Source: Vibrio sp. 16 (GTDB taxonomy: Bacteria; Pseudomonadota; Gammaproteobacteria; Enterobacterales; Vibrionaceae). From it: 64,000 nucleotides of DNA. Below the pieces are notes generated by a model that saw nothing but the letters and a program-made list of their open reading frames with translations, searched no databases and had not been told where the DNA came from. Shown here in pieces: positions 1 through 9,754 of this stretch. Position 1 is the stretch's first letter. Every line of letters starts with the position of its first letter. The translations under genes and the position numbers were made by a program. The DNA lies in contig NZ_OY808997.1 of NCBI RefSeq assembly GCF_963681195.1, positions 1,426,001-1,490,000 on the forward strand, in the 5' to 3' direction.

Positions 1-901
1 TATTGTCTGGCTGAAAGTTAACTAAGTGATACGCGCCCTGCTGTACCTGCTGGATAGTAAGCTCCGGATGGTCATAACAAAAGCGGACTTTATCACCGAT
101 GTTGAGTGGTTTATCAAATTCAATACTAAGGTCTTCTGCAAGTGACACAGGCGTATAGATATCTTGTGCTTTTTGCTCCCCTTTCATCATCGGGAAGCCA
201 TGCAACATCTCAGGGGAAAAGTCATTACCATCAGCAAGATAACGGCGATAGATTTGCCCAATCGGCTCATCATTTAAGGTAAGGACTCGGGATCCCTGCG
301 CTTGGGTGACGATAAATGTTTGCCCGACCGGATTCCACTCATTGTACGATTTTTGCCAAACCTGTAACTGAGGCGCGTTAATAGCAACCGCAACGAGACT
401 AGACTCGTGAAACTCTCCATCTAAAAACGCCCAACGGCCATTGGTTGTTATAACGGTCGCGCCGCCAACAACAGGGACGGTATCATGGGAAAAGGCACTA
501 AACAGAGCCTTGTCGCTTGATGACATCCTGTCACCAAAACATATGATCATTTTGGTGTCCAAGCCGATAGAGAGCCCTTCGTACAGTTGTTCAGACGCTT
601 GGCGGCTACTCGCCACAAAGCTTGCGCTCGCGGTCGTAAAGGTTGCTTGTTCAAACTGAGTGAGCACCAGCAATGAATCGCCTTTATTGATATTCCCTTG
701 CTCTATCGTCGACACGGCGCTGCTGCCAATCACAGTTGCGTTTGGCCAACGCTGCTTAATTGCAGTATAGAAAGTCAACACCTCTTCTTTGGGCTGAGCC
801 GAAAAAAGTTGAATCAAAGGGCGTTGGTAAACGGAGGGGATGCTTTCTAATTTTTGCTCTAACTGCGGGAGAGTGTGAAACGCAAGAGAAGTACTATCCA
901 T
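1..901 (-). CDS. FIST-domain sensory protein, 3' end outside the window
   Basis: An open frame runs on the minus strand from an ATG at 901 off the left edge, giving 300 residues with no stop. The N-terminal half fits a FIST_N sensor domain: an early VIGSSAVSTIEQG segment around residue 58, a VVGGATV segment around 143 and a QIYRRYL segment around 215, followed by the start of a FIST_C-like region. FIST domains are extracytoplasmic-type or cytoplasmic sensors usually fused to GGDEF, EAL, kinase or chemoreceptor outputs. Any output domain here would lie to the left of base 1 and cannot be seen. It starts 92 bases after menE and could be read from the same transcript. An AAGGA-like site sits about 13 bases before the ATG, so an in-frame TTG at 925 is a possible alternative start. 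Confidence 0.72.
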   Translation of the reverse strand, partial: MDSTSLAFHTLPQLEQKLESIPSVYQRPLIQLFSAQPKEEVLTFYTAIKQRWPNATVIGSSAVSTIEQGNINKGDSLLVLTQFEQATFTTASASFVASSRQASEQLYEGLSIGLDTKMIICFGDRMSSSDKALFSAFSHDTVPVVGGATVITTNGRWAFLDGEFHESSLVAVAINAPQLQVWQKSYNEWNPVGQTFIVTQAQGSRVLTLNDEPIGQIYRRYLADGNDFSPEMLHGFPMMKGEQKAQDIYTPVSLAEDLSIEFDKPLNIGDKVRFCYDHPELTIQQVQQGAYHLVNFQPDN

Positions 902-993
902 AGTATCAGTAACTATCCTTTTCAATGGTGGCAGCGTTAACTGTCTATTTACATAGTAAAACAAACAACATATCGATTATGCAACCTATCGCT

Positions 994-2361
994 TTATTTA
1001 ATGAGCGCTTGGTACTCTTTAAACCAATCTTTGACGGCTTTTCGAGATAGCTTTATCCCATTACCTAAGAGTGACTCTGGCAGAAGGTGGTAGGCAATTG
1101 GCCATTTAAACTTGGTTAGCCTCGGTTTAAGGTAAGTTTCAATCTGATTCAAGTCGGGTAGTCGCTTGGCATCCAAAATCGCGACAGGTCTGAAACCGAA
1201 TTCTTCATCAGCGACTGGGATTACGATGGCTTGCTTAACACCTGCGAACGCATTCAGTACCGCTTCAATTTCCTCACAGTGAATGTTCTCGCCCCCGGAA
1301 ATAAATAGGTTGTCCGCTCGACCAATGATCTTAAGCTCGTCACCGGCCCAAGTTCCAAGGTCCTTCGTGTCAAACCAACCCTGCTCCGCAATGGGTGTCA
1401 CTGCACCTTGGCGGTAATACCCCAAGGCGAGAGTGTCACCACCAACGTATATCCGACCATCCTCTAGCTTAACCTTGCGGTTTGGCAATACAGAGCCGGC
1501 GCTGTAATGCTCGTCAATTTGCTTCGCGGTCACCGTCGAGGCCGCCTCCGTCATCCCGTATCCGAGCCAAGTATCGATACCGCGTTTAGCCGCTTGCGAA
1601 CTCAACGCGAGTGGGACATGGCTACCACCGAGTAAAACATGAGTTAACGTGAGCTCAACGTTGCTTTCGAGCAAGCGCTTTAACTGAGTAGCGACCAAAG
1701 AGGCATGGGTGACAGTTAAAATGTCGGAGTGCAAATCTCCACTGCCCACCTTTAAAGTCGCCCCGCTTTGCAGCCAGCGATAGATAATCGCCAAGCCCGA
1801 AACATGATAAAGCGGCAAACTAAGCAGCCATGTGTCACCTTGCTGAAAACGAAAACGCGCTAGAAGCCCTTGGGCGGAAGCGAGATGTTGACGCGAAGTA
1901 TGAGCCACCGCTTTTGGAATGCCTGTGGTTCCTGATGTAAACACGATAGTTGCGATAGCATCTGAACGGTAGGCGCGACTTGTTTGCTCCGCAGACGAAG
2001 GGGCGTACTCTAACGTTCGCTCTGCACTCACTTCCGGACTCCAAATCCAGCGCTGCTGGTGTGATGCGTAAAGCGTACTAAGCTTGGTTTCGAGTTCACT
2101 CTCTGTTTGGGGCATAGTGAATGCGCATACCGCCCCGATTTCTAAGGTCGCGAGAAGTAAAATGACCGACTCAGGACTATTTTTCCCAACGCAGGTCACC
2201 ACGTCTCCCGATTGAACGCCTTGCTGGCTAAGACTGGCTGCCATCATCAGGGCTTCGCGCTCTAACTCTGCCCAAGTGTAGCGTTTCTTCGGCGTGTCGA
2301 GCGCCAACAAAGATGGGCTCGATTGAGCCCATTGATTGAGTGGAGAAAGGACTGGTTGCAT
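994..2361 (-). CDS. menE: o-succinylbenzoate--CoA ligase MenE
   Basis: This enzyme activates o-succinylbenzoate to its CoA thioester with ATP, the step before MenB in menaquinone synthesis. It belongs to the acyl-adenylate family: a P-loop-like FTSGTTG segment lies near residue 141, a YGMTEAAS segment follows, and a DLG...GRADN hinge and GGENIH segment lie near the C terminus. I chose the ATG at 2361, which overlaps the menC stop as TGATG and gives 455 residues, near the E. coli length. A TTG at 2373 would add four residues. It is the last gene of the menFDHBCE operon. Confidence 0.95.
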   Translation of the reverse strand: MQPVLSPLNQWAQSSPSLLALDTPKKRYTWAELEREALMMAASLSQQGVQSGDVVTCVGKNSPESVILLLATLEIGAVCAFTMPQTESELETKLSTLYASHQQRWIWSPEVSAERTLEYAPSSAEQTSRAYRSDAIATIVFTSGTTGIPKAVAHTSRQHLASAQGLLARFRFQQGDTWLLSLPLYHVSGLAIIYRWLQSGATLKVGSGDLHSDILTVTHASLVATQLKRLLESNVELTLTHVLLGGSHVPLALSSQAAKRGIDTWLGYGMTEAASTVTAKQIDEHYSAGSVLPNRKVKLEDGRIYVGGDTLALGYYRQGAVTPIAEQGWFDTKDLGTWAGDELKIIGRADNLFISGGENIHCEEIEAVLNAFAGVKQAIVIPVADEEFGFRPVAILDAKRLPDLNQIETYLKPRLTKFKWPIAYHLLPESLLGNGIKLSRKAVKDWFKEYQALIK

Positions 2362-3347
2362 CAAGATTGCCAAATCAAACTTTGGTCCGCTAGGCTAACC
2401 AGTGGCAAGTCGCAACCCGGCCAAGCAACTTCAAGCTGCTGAGCAAACAAACCGACCGTATCCAATCCTGGAACTTCATCTGGCAATTGCCACTGAGCCA
2501 AACGCGCTAATTGAGTCAAACCTAAGCTTGATTCAATGCTTGAGCTTATCACCGCTTTAATGCCGAGCGCTTTTGCACGCTCAATCAGCTCGATACAACG
2601 CTGTACCGATCCAATGAGAGTTGGCTTGATGATGATCGCCTTCGCGCCATTGAAGTCCTCCAGCTTAAAGTCATCTTTTCGAATTGCATGCTGCAAGGTT
2701 TCATCCCAAGCAATGGCAATGCCGGTATTGATGGCAAAGGAAAAGCTATCACCAGGCGCCTGACACGGCTCCTCAATAAATGCGATACGACCACGAAGTG
2801 AAGGGGCAACTTTTTTTGCAAATTGCTGTGCTTTTTCCGCCGTCCAAGCTCGGTTTGCATCCAAACGTAACGTTAGGTCTGGAATCGACTCCAAGAATAA
2901 GCTGACAAGCATGCCATCACGAATGGGCTCATACAGACCCACTTTGATCTTAGCGACTTTATCACCAGTCATCGCATTCAGTTTAGGTAACAGTTCATCG
3001 GGGTCGCCTGAACAGAGTGGTGCCGCTTGATAGCACCCCGACTGTGGTAGTTGATTTTCAAGCTCCAGTTGAGCCATTGATAGCCCAAAGGCGACCGACG
3101 GATAGAGCCCATCAAGTTCAAAGGTGCGACCTTCTCGCCATAACGCCAATTGCTCAACCAACTGCGAGTAAGCATCATCCATTGATTCGAGACTAAAACC
3201 AGGTAGTGGAGCAATCTCACCGCGACCTGTTTCACCATCAAGCTCTAGCTCAACCACAAAACCTTCGCGTTGTTTCAACCGTTCCTCACGCAGTATCACC
3301 CCACTGTCCATCGGCAATTCATAGCGATACAGTTTGGCTGATCTCAT
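2361..3347 (-). CDS. menC: o-succinylbenzoate synthase MenC
   Basis: MenC dehydrates SHCHC to o-succinylbenzoate and is a member of the enolase superfamily. The barrel residues are visible in order: KIKVG (first catalytic Lys), RLDANRAW and EEPC (metal-binding acids), an AWDET segment (metal-binding Asp), then IIIKPTLIGS with the second Lys. The frame is open up to 3404, but the start is placed at the ATG at 3347, behind a good AAGGGAT ribosome site, giving 328 residues that begin MRSAKLYRYELPM. The 19 upstream residues have no family resemblance. A nested hairpin element separates it from menB, so it may have some separate control. Confidence 0.94.
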   Translation of the reverse strand: MRSAKLYRYELPMDSGVILREERLKQREGFVVELELDGETGRGEIAPLPGFSLESMDDAYSQLVEQLALWREGRTFELDGLYPSVAFGLSMAQLELENQLPQSGCYQAAPLCSGDPDELLPKLNAMTGDKVAKIKVGLYEPIRDGMLVSLFLESIPDLTLRLDANRAWTAEKAQQFAKKVAPSLRGRIAFIEEPCQAPGDSFSFAINTGIAIAWDETLQHAIRKDDFKLEDFNGAKAIIIKPTLIGSVQRCIELIERAKALGIKAVISSSIESSLGLTQLARLAQWQLPDEVPGLDTVGLFAQQLEVAWPGCDLPLVSLADQSLIWQS

Positions 3348-3426
3348 AGCAATATCCCTTTCTTTGTTGATATAAATGTAGCTTGTATTGGATATTTCAC
3401 CCATTTGTACTTTGATATCTAAGCTG

Positions 3427-3500
3427 TAGCCTCAAGAACAAGGAGAGGACGCGGAATATAGAAGCCTATATGAGCATCCTCGACACAGTTATTGAGGCTA
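3427..3500. repeat. Nested inverted-repeat element between menB and menC
   Basis: Three concentric inverted repeats can be read. The outer arms are TAGCCTCAA (3427-3435) and TTGAGGCTA (3492-3500). The middle arms are GAGGA (3445-3449) and TCCTC (3477-3481). The inner arms are ATATAG (3456-3461) and CTATAT (3466-3471). The block lies between the menB stop at 3523 and the menC start at 3347, so it would be transcribed within the operon. It lacks a T-tract and so is not a typical terminator. It may be a dispersed intergenic repeat or an mRNA processing element; no second copy was seen in this window. Confidence 0.6.
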
Positions 3501-3522
3501 AAGCGACGATATCGACAACAAA

Positions 3523-4389
3523 TTAAGGGTTGCGTGGGAATTTATTAAAGTCCGGACGACGCTTCTCATTGAACGCGTTACGACCTTCCTGACCTTCTTC
3601 TGTCATGTAGAACATCATTGTCGCGTTACCTGCTAGCTCCTGAAGCCCCGCTTGACCGTCACAGTCGGCGTTCAGAGCCGCTTTCAGGCAACGAAGAGCC
3701 ATAGGGCTATGTTGTAGCGTTTCACGACACCAGCGCACGGTCTCTTTCTCTAAATCTTCCAGTGGAACAACGGTGTTTACAAGCCCCATATCCAAGGCTT
3801 CTTGAGCATCATAGAATCGGCATAGGAACCAGATTTCACGCGCTTTCTTTTGGCCAACAATACGCGCCATGTAAGATGCACCCCAACCGCCATCAAACGA
3901 GCCAACTTTCGGCCCTGTTTGACCAAATTGAGCGTTTTCTGCGGCAATAGTAAGATCACACATCATGTGCAGAACATGGCCACCACCGACCGCCCAGCCA
4001 GCAACTGACGCGATCACAGGTTTTGGACAAGTACGAATCTGGCGTTGGAAATCAAGAACATTTAAGTGGTGAGTACCAGAGTCATCTTGGTAACCGCCGT
4101 AATCGCCACGGATCTTTTGATCGCCGCCTGAACAGAACGCTTTCTCACCAAGACCCGTAAGAATAATCACACCTACGCCTTCGTCGTAGCGTGCATCTGC
4201 CAGTGCATTAATCATCTCTTTGACTGTTTGAGGACGGAACGCATTACGAACTTGAGGGCGAGCGATGGTAATCTTTGCAATGCCATCTTCAGACTTGTGG
4301 TATTGAATATCTTCATATTCACCGGTGCAGTCATTCCAGTTTACTGGTGCGTATAGTTCTTCTTCTGAGATACCGACTGTTTTTGCCAT
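3523..4389 (-). CDS. menB: 1,4-dihydroxy-2-naphthoyl-CoA synthase MenB
   Basis: MenB closes the second ring of the naphthoquinone from o-succinylbenzoyl-CoA. It is a crotonase-fold enzyme of 288 residues, close to the E. coli 285. Visible landmarks are the [14 protein letters not shown] segment, the [17 protein letters not shown] oxyanion region near residue 88, [18 protein letters not shown] near 130 and the MenB-type [31 protein letters not shown] block near 163-195. It begins 28 bases after menH and sits in the conserved order menH-menB-menC. Confidence 0.97.
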   Translation of the reverse strand: MAKTVGISEEELYAPVNWNDCTGEYEDIQYHKSEDGIAKITIARPQVRNAFRPQTVKEMINALADARYDEGVGVIILTGLGEKAFCSGGDQKIRGDYGGYQDDSGTHHLNVLDFQRQIRTCPKPVIASVAGWAVGGGHVLHMMCDLTIAAENAQFGQTGPKVGSFDGGWGASYMARIVGQKKAREIWFLCRFYDAQEALDMGLVNTVVPLEDLEKETVRWCRETLQHSPMALRCLKAALNADCDGQAGLQELAGNATMMFYMTEEGQEGRNAFNEKRRPDFNKFPRNP

Positions 4390-4417
4390 GGTGATTCCTG
4401 TTTCTTCTCTAATTGAT

Positions 4418-5215
4418 TCAATGCGATGAATTTAAGTATGCATTGACTTGAGTTTTCACAATTGCTGCAAACGCGTCAGGCTGTTCAACATGAACGTTGT
4501 GCCCAGCATCAACAACTTGGCTGAAAGACAGACCGCTTTGTTCGGCCAACTGACTAAACTTCTTGTCTTTCTCGCCACAAATATAGTGTGTTGTTGTACT
4601 CGACGACTTTAGCGCGTCGAGCAAATAATCTTGTTTAGCTAATGACGTCGCCATCAACATATGCGCCACTTGCGGGCCTAGGTTAGCACTGCGTTTAGCA
4701 ATCAGTTTTTGTCTTTGCTCATGATTTAGTGAACTAAACACGGGTTGCTGATACCAATCGCTTAACACCTGCTCAATAGGCTCTGATTCGAATCGTTTTG
4801 CCCAGCGTGAATCATGGTTAAGTCGAGCAATTTTGTCTGCCTCATGCTGCAAACCGAAATTGCCCCCTTCAACGATAAGCTGCTGAATATTCAGGTTCGC
4901 GAAGTGATTATGGACCACCCCATTCATCGCAATACGGGCACCAAGGGAATATCCAATCAGTACTATAGGGCGATGTGGCGCAATTTGAGTGAGCAGCGTG
5001 TCAGATATTTGATCACAGCACTCTTTGAAATCGTGACAAGTTGAAAATGCGCTTAATCCATGACTAGGAAGATCAATCGAGAGTGCCGGATAGTCCATCA
5101 AATGAGCGAGAGTCTGCTGCCAATCTTCACCCGAACCGAGTAAACCATGCAGAAACACCAACACTGGCTGTTGGTGTTTCTCGGTAAATGAATGATTTGC
5201 GTGACTATAAAGCAT
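4418..5215 (-). CDS. menH: SHCHC synthase MenH, alpha/beta hydrolase
   Basis: MenH eliminates pyruvate from SEPHCHC to give SHCHC in menaquinone synthesis. The 265-residue protein shows an alpha/beta-hydrolase core: the [12 protein letters not shown] oxyanion loop near residue 22, the [10 protein letters not shown] nucleophile elbow with its Ser near 92 and a [11 protein letters not shown] catalytic-His segment near 237. Its start overlaps the end of menD by 11 bases, which implies translational coupling. Position in the men operon separates it from the many other alpha/beta hydrolases, including the one at 55986-56843. Confidence 0.93.
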   Translation of the reverse strand: MLYSHANHSFTEKHQQPVLVFLHGLLGSGEDWQQTLAHLMDYPALSIDLPSHGLSAFSTCHDFKECCDQISDTLLTQIAPHRPIVLIGYSLGARIAMNGVVHNHFANLNIQQLIVEGGNFGLQHEADKIARLNHDSRWAKRFESEPIEQVLSDWYQQPVFSSLNHEQRQKLIAKRSANLGPQVAHMLMATSLAKQDYLLDALKSSSTTTHYICGEKDKKFSQLAEQSGLSFSQVVDAGHNVHVEQPDAFAAIVKTQVNAYLNSSH

Positions 5216-6935
5216 GGACTTGCTGGATAAATTCCTTAAGTTGAGAAGAGGCCTGTTCCGGCGGCGTTTGCACTTCCACCACTAAGGCGCCTTGACCTTG
5301 TTCCAAATGTGAACCTACTACCTGCAGATAGTCTGGCAAGGTTTCTGGTTTGACATACTCTAACTGGAACTGCTTCGCGGCATACTCAAAATTATAGCCA
5401 TGCGGCATTTGATAGAGCGCCTGTTTTTGCTGCTCTGGCACCGGCAGTAAATCAAAAATCGCCCCACCGTCATTATTGGTCACGACCACAACGACAGGTG
5501 TCGCACTATGGGTAAGCAGCGCCAGCGAATTCACATCGTAAAGCAGCGATGTATCACCGATAAACACCACGGTTGGCTTGCCTGTGGCACGAATCACACC
5601 ACTGGCCGTTGCAATTAAACCATCAATGCCCGAAGCGCCACGATTGGCATACACTTCACGCTCATCTAAGCGACTGAACATGTCCACCAGACGGACAAAA
5701 AGACTGTTACCCACAAACAACTGCGACTGCTTAGGTAATTGATTTAACGTCAGTGCCAAGCCGATTTCAGACAGCGATATATCGGTACTTAAATGCACAC
5801 CCGCTAACGATGAGATTTGTTGGGCATAACTTTTAGCATCATGCGCCCACCCTTGTTTGGTCGAGGCAGTAGGCAATAACCTTTCATCGAAAGACTCTAG
5901 CCACTCTGCCACTTCGCATACATGATGCTGCTGCATCAAATGGGTTTGATTATTTCGATCAAGCCTAGGAGATACGAAATGGTAATCCGCTCCCCGACTT
6001 TCCACTTGTTGAGTCAACCAATGATTGAGTCGCTTAGAAATGATGCGCGAGCCGAACTGCAACACCAACTCACATTCATTGAGTGCGTGCGAGGCAGAAC
6101 GGTTTTGCAGCCACAAGTCATAGTGAGACCAGTCTGACCCCACACCCGATTGAGGATCGCACAAAAGTGGCCAGCCAAGTTTGTCCGCGAGCTGAGCGAC
6201 TTTTTGCGCTTGTTGCAATGTCACACTGCCAAGAACAACGACGCCTTTTTTCTCAATAAAATGACCGACATCGACATGGGGCTTTGGTGAGGTAAGATAC
6301 TTGGCACTGAACACACGGCCACTTTGCCACCAGTCTCCAAGCTGATCCATGTAGTCTTGATAGAGCGTCACGGACTCATCGCTATAAAGTGGCTCTGGAA
6401 ATGGGCAGTTGATGTGAATCGCGCTGCCTTGGTTAGCCTGCTCTGCCATCACTTGATCGACACTCGTCAACAGCCATTTTAGCGGCACTTGCAGCGAAGG
6501 ACTTGGCAGCTCAAGCGATGCCGACACATGGTTTGAAAAAATGCCCGATTGCTGAATCGCTTGGTTCGCACCGCAAGAAACCAACTCGATGGGTCTATCG
6601 GCAGTGAGTACAACGAGTTTCTCGCTCGTTAATTTTGCTTCAGCAATGGCGGGGAGTAAGTTCGCCACCGCTGTACCCGACGTCACCACAATCGCGACCG
6701 GCTTTTGGCTTGCTTTGGCGAGACCTAAAGCTAAAAAACCCAATCCCCGCTCGTCAAAATGCGTATGGAGGGATAATTGGGAGTGTTGATCCGCTTCAAG
6801 AGTCAGTGGTGTCGAACGAGAACCAGGCGCAATACAAATATCGCTAACGCCAAAGCGGGTTAACTCTTCAAGCAAGGTTCTACACCAAATTCGGTTGACC
6901 ACAGCTTGATTAACACAAGGTAGTGCATGACTCAT
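5205..6935 (-). CDS. menD: SEPHCHC synthase MenD (thiamine diphosphate enzyme)
   Basis: MenD joins 2-oxoglutarate to isochorismate with loss of CO2, the first committed step to menaquinone. It is a 576-residue thiamine-diphosphate enzyme. The N-terminal domain carries the ICIAPGSRSTPLTLEA segment and a DERGLGFLALGLAKAS segment that should hold the catalytic Glu. The C-terminal domain carries a GASGIDGLIATASG stretch and the IGDTSLLYDVNSLALL cofactor region. The start codon directly follows the menF stop (TAAATG), so translation is probably coupled. Confidence 0.97.
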   Translation of the reverse strand: MSHALPCVNQAVVNRIWCRTLLEELTRFGVSDICIAPGSRSTPLTLEADQHSQLSLHTHFDERGLGFLALGLAKASQKPVAIVVTSGTAVANLLPAIAEAKLTSEKLVVLTADRPIELVSCGANQAIQQSGIFSNHVSASLELPSPSLQVPLKWLLTSVDQVMAEQANQGSAIHINCPFPEPLYSDESVTLYQDYMDQLGDWWQSGRVFSAKYLTSPKPHVDVGHFIEKKGVVVLGSVTLQQAQKVAQLADKLGWPLLCDPQSGVGSDWSHYDLWLQNRSASHALNECELVLQFGSRIISKRLNHWLTQQVESRGADYHFVSPRLDRNNQTHLMQQHHVCEVAEWLESFDERLLPTASTKQGWAHDAKSYAQQISSLAGVHLSTDISLSEIGLALTLNQLPKQSQLFVGNSLFVRLVDMFSRLDEREVYANRGASGIDGLIATASGVIRATGKPTVVFIGDTSLLYDVNSLALLTHSATPVVVVVTNNDGGAIFDLLPVPEQQKQALYQMPHGYNFEYAAKQFQLEYVKPETLPDYLQVVGSHLEQGQGALVVEVQTPPEQASSQLKEFIQQVHAL

Positions 6936-8243
6936 TTAAGACGCGACTCCCAATGGCGGGTTATCTGATATGAGTGAGAGTAACGTCGACATCTTCTTAT
7001 CGAGCTCTTGCCATTCATACTCAGCAACTGAGCCCGGAACAATCCCTGCACCAGCAAATAATTGAACTTGATCATTAAGGACTAAAGCGCTGCGGATTGC
7101 GACGCAAAACTCGGCGCGTTGGTGGCTAATAAATCCCATAGATCCGGCGTACCAACCTCGAGCGAACGGTTCGTTTTCACGAATAAACGCCATCGACTCT
7201 TTTCTTGGTAGGCCTGCCACGGCAGCAGTCGGTTGCAGCGCACTGAGCAACTGAACGCCATTGACCCCTTTGTGGAGGTGAGCATGAATACTACGCTTTA
7301 AATGCTGCACTTTACGCAGACGCACCAAACGAGCCTCTTGCTCAACTTCGACGCGTTCTGAATGAGGCGATAGACGCTCTATGATGTCATCCACCACATA
7401 CTGATTCTCATTGAGATTCTTGCTGTCATTAGCTAACCAGTTTGCTAGCTCCATATCCTGACTGGCATTGAGGCCACGTCCTATCGTGCCAGCGAGTGCC
7501 TCGGTGTAAAGCTCTTGCCCTTGGCGCAAATAAAGACGCTCAGGTGTTGAGCCAATAAAAGAGTGCTTTCGGTCTAAAGAGAGCATGAAGTGGAAGCTGT
7601 GATGATTGTGCAAGTAGCTTGATTTTAGAAATTGCGAGGCGCACAGCGGTGCACTTAATGTAACGGCGGTTTTTCGCGCCAATACCACTTTTTTGAAATC
7701 GTTATTTTCTATACCAGTCAGCACTTTTTCCACCAACTGAGACCACTCTGCTTTCTCTGGCGTATGCTGGATATGCTCAATATGAGCAGAGACTGGAAGC
7801 AGCGGCGTAACTTCATGCTGCAACTTATACAAACTCGCCAAAGTACGATGCTTATCCGCACTCAAATTGGCCGCCAAAGACCAAGTTTCGTCAAAGCGAA
7901 TTAACTCAATTTGCGGTAAGAAGAAAAAAGAAGACATGCAGCGACGGTTTTTGTCCGTCTGGCCATCGAACGATCGCCCTCCCCATATGCGCTGATCATC
8001 AGCCAAAATCGCGTAAGCAGGCGCCGGCTCCACAAACGTATGCAGTTGCCCTAATGCGACCACTTCTTCGCGAGTATCACGAGATTGCCAGTAAAACTTG
8101 GGAAAAAGCGGTTGCGCTTCTAGCCAATCAATAAATGCAAAGTCAGGTTTTTCCTCAAGAACTTGAACCAGACGGGTAACACCGTCCTTTGCATCCTTTA
8201 CGCGTTCAATCAGTTCAGTGACGGCTTGATGAAAATAGGACAA
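6936..8243 (-). CDS. menF: Isochorismate synthase MenF
   Basis: MenF converts chorismate to isochorismate and opens the menaquinone operon. The 435-residue protein has a chorismate-binding domain in its C-terminal half: KVVLARKTAV near residue 187, FIGSTPERLY, the ALAGTIGRG segment, HLKRSIHAHL and the terminal ELDKKMSTLL. The only start that fits is a TTG at 8243, eight bases after a clean ACGAGG ribosome site. A TTG start on the first gene may lower its translation relative to menD. The 219 bases upstream are shared with the divergent alaA. Confidence 0.95.
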   Translation of the reverse strand: MSYFHQAVTELIERVKDAKDGVTRLVQVLEEKPDFAFIDWLEAQPLFPKFYWQSRDTREEVVALGQLHTFVEPAPAYAILADDQRIWGGRSFDGQTDKNRRCMSSFFFLPQIELIRFDETWSLAANLSADKHRTLASLYKLQHEVTPLLPVSAHIEHIQHTPEKAEWSQLVEKVLTGIENNDFKKVVLARKTAVTLSAPLCASQFLKSSYLHNHHSFHFMLSLDRKHSFIGSTPERLYLRQGQELYTEALAGTIGRGLNASQDMELANWLANDSKNLNENQYVVDDIIERLSPHSERVEVEQEARLVRLRKVQHLKRSIHAHLHKGVNGVQLLSALQPTAAVAGLPRKESMAFIRENEPFARGWYAGSMGFISHQRAEFCVAIRSALVLNDQVQLFAGAGIVPGSVAEYEWQELDKKMSTLLSLISDNPPLGVAS

Positions 8244-8462
8244 ATCAGCCTCGTATGCATGGGGAATAATATTTATTTTAGGTGATTACTGTATTTATAG
8301 ACCCTACTCAAATCAAGGTTGCAACTAATGTTTTGCAAAATCCTGTGATAACGGACGTGCTACAAGGGGTGAAATCTAGGCACTCAGCCAGATTTTTATT
8401 CTAAAAAAAATGTTTTTGATGTAGTTTAATAAAGAAATTCAATTATTTTTAGGTTTTAATCA

Positions 8463-9677
8463 ATGCAAAATATCGGGATGTCCTCAAAACTCGACAATGT
8501 CTGCTATGACATTAGGGGTCCTGTACTAAAACATGCTAAGCGCATGGAGGAAGAGGGGCATAAAATACTGAAGCTAAACATTGGCAACCCCGCCCCATTT
8601 GGCTTTGACGCCCCTGACGAAATCCTGGTTGATGTGATTCGTAACCTGCCGACGTCTCAAGGTTATTGTGATTCGAAAGGCATCTACTCGGCGCGAAAAG
8701 CCGTGGTGCAACATTATCAACGCAAAGGCATCCGTTCTCTTGATGTTGAAGATGTTTATGTGGGTAATGGTGTGTCAGAGCTTATCGTGATGGCCATGCA
8801 AGCTCTGCTCAATAACGGTGACGAAATGCTCGTCCCTGCGCCGGACTACCCTCTTTGGACAGCTTCTGTGGCACTGTCGGGTGGTAAAGCGGTTCACTAC
8901 ATGTGTGACGAAGAAGCAGACTGGTACCCAGACCTTGACGATATCAAAAGCAAGATAACGCCTAAGACGCGTGGTATCGTGCTTATTAACCCAAACAACC
9001 CAACGGGTGCGGTTTATAGCCGAGATTTCTTGCTAGAAGTGATCGAAATTGCTCGCCAGCACAAGCTGATCATTTTTGCCGACGAGATTTACGATAAAGT
9101 CCTATACGATGGCGCCACACACACCTCGGTAGCGACATTGACGGAAGATGTTCTTGTCGTCACCTTTAATGGCCTTTCGAAGGCGTACCGCGTTTGTGGT
9201 TTCCGTGGCGGTTGGATGTTCTTGACTGGACCAAAGCATCAAGCGCAAGGCTATATTAATGGTTTGGATATGCTCTCTTCTATGCGCTTGTGTGCCAACG
9301 TTCCTATGCAGCACGCAATCCAAACCGCGTTGGGTGGTTATCAAAGCATCAATGAACTGATCCTACCTGGCGGTCGATTGCTCGAGCAACGTGACAAAGC
9401 GTGGGAGTTGGTCAATCAAATTCCGGGTGTCTCTTGTGTTAAGCCCAAAGGCGCGATGTACCTATTCCCGAAAATCGACACTAAGATGTACAACATCAAA
9501 GACGACCAAAAAATGGTGCTCGACTTCCTGGTTCAAGAGAAAGTGCTCTTGGTTCAAGGTACTGGCTTCAACTGGCCTAAACCTGACCACTTCCGCATCG
9601 TCACCCTACCGCATGTAGAAGACTTAGAAATGGCTATTGGCCGATTCGAACGCTTCTTGTCGACCTACAGTCAGTAG
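8463..9677 (+). CDS. alaA: Alanine transaminase AlaA
   Basis: AlaA makes alanine from pyruvate and glutamate. It is a fold-type I PLP aminotransferase of 404 residues, nearly the same length as E. coli AlaA (YfbQ). The N-terminal SSKLDNVCYDIRGPVLKHAKRMEEEG block, the NIGNPAPFGFDAPDEI segment and the FNGLSKAYRVCGFRGGW segment with the PLP-binding Lys are all present. The start at 8463 uses an AGG-containing site ten bases upstream; an ATG five codons later is an alternative. It is divergent from menF and is closed by its own terminator at 9705. Confidence 0.96.
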   Translation: MQNIGMSSKLDNVCYDIRGPVLKHAKRMEEEGHKILKLNIGNPAPFGFDAPDEILVDVIRNLPTSQGYCDSKGIYSARKAVVQHYQRKGIRSLDVEDVYVGNGVSELIVMAMQALLNNGDEMLVPAPDYPLWTASVALSGGKAVHYMCDEEADWYPDLDDIKSKITPKTRGIVLINPNNPTGAVYSRDFLLEVIEIARQHKLIIFADEIYDKVLYDGATHTSVATLTEDVLVVTFNGLSKAYRVCGFRGGWMFLTGPKHQAQGYINGLDMLSSMRLCANVPMQHAIQTALGGYQSINELILPGGRLLEQRDKAWELVNQIPGVSCVKPKGAMYLFPKIDTKMYNIKDDQKMVLDFLVQEKVLLVQGTGFNWPKPDHFRIVTLPHVEDLEMAIGRFERFLSTYSQ

Positions 9678-9704
9678 TAATCAGGTATTATTTTTCATAT
9701 GCTT

Positions 9705-9736
9705 AAAGGGTACTCAATGAGTACCCTTTTGTTTTT
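9705..9736 (+). terminator. Rho-independent terminator after alaA
   Basis: Arms AAAGGGTACTCA (9705-9716) and TGAGTACCCTTT (9718-9729) pair perfectly and are followed by TGTTTTTG. It separates alaA from yfbR. Confidence 0.88.
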
Positions 9737-9754
9737 GCGCCAAGGAGTCTTTAC

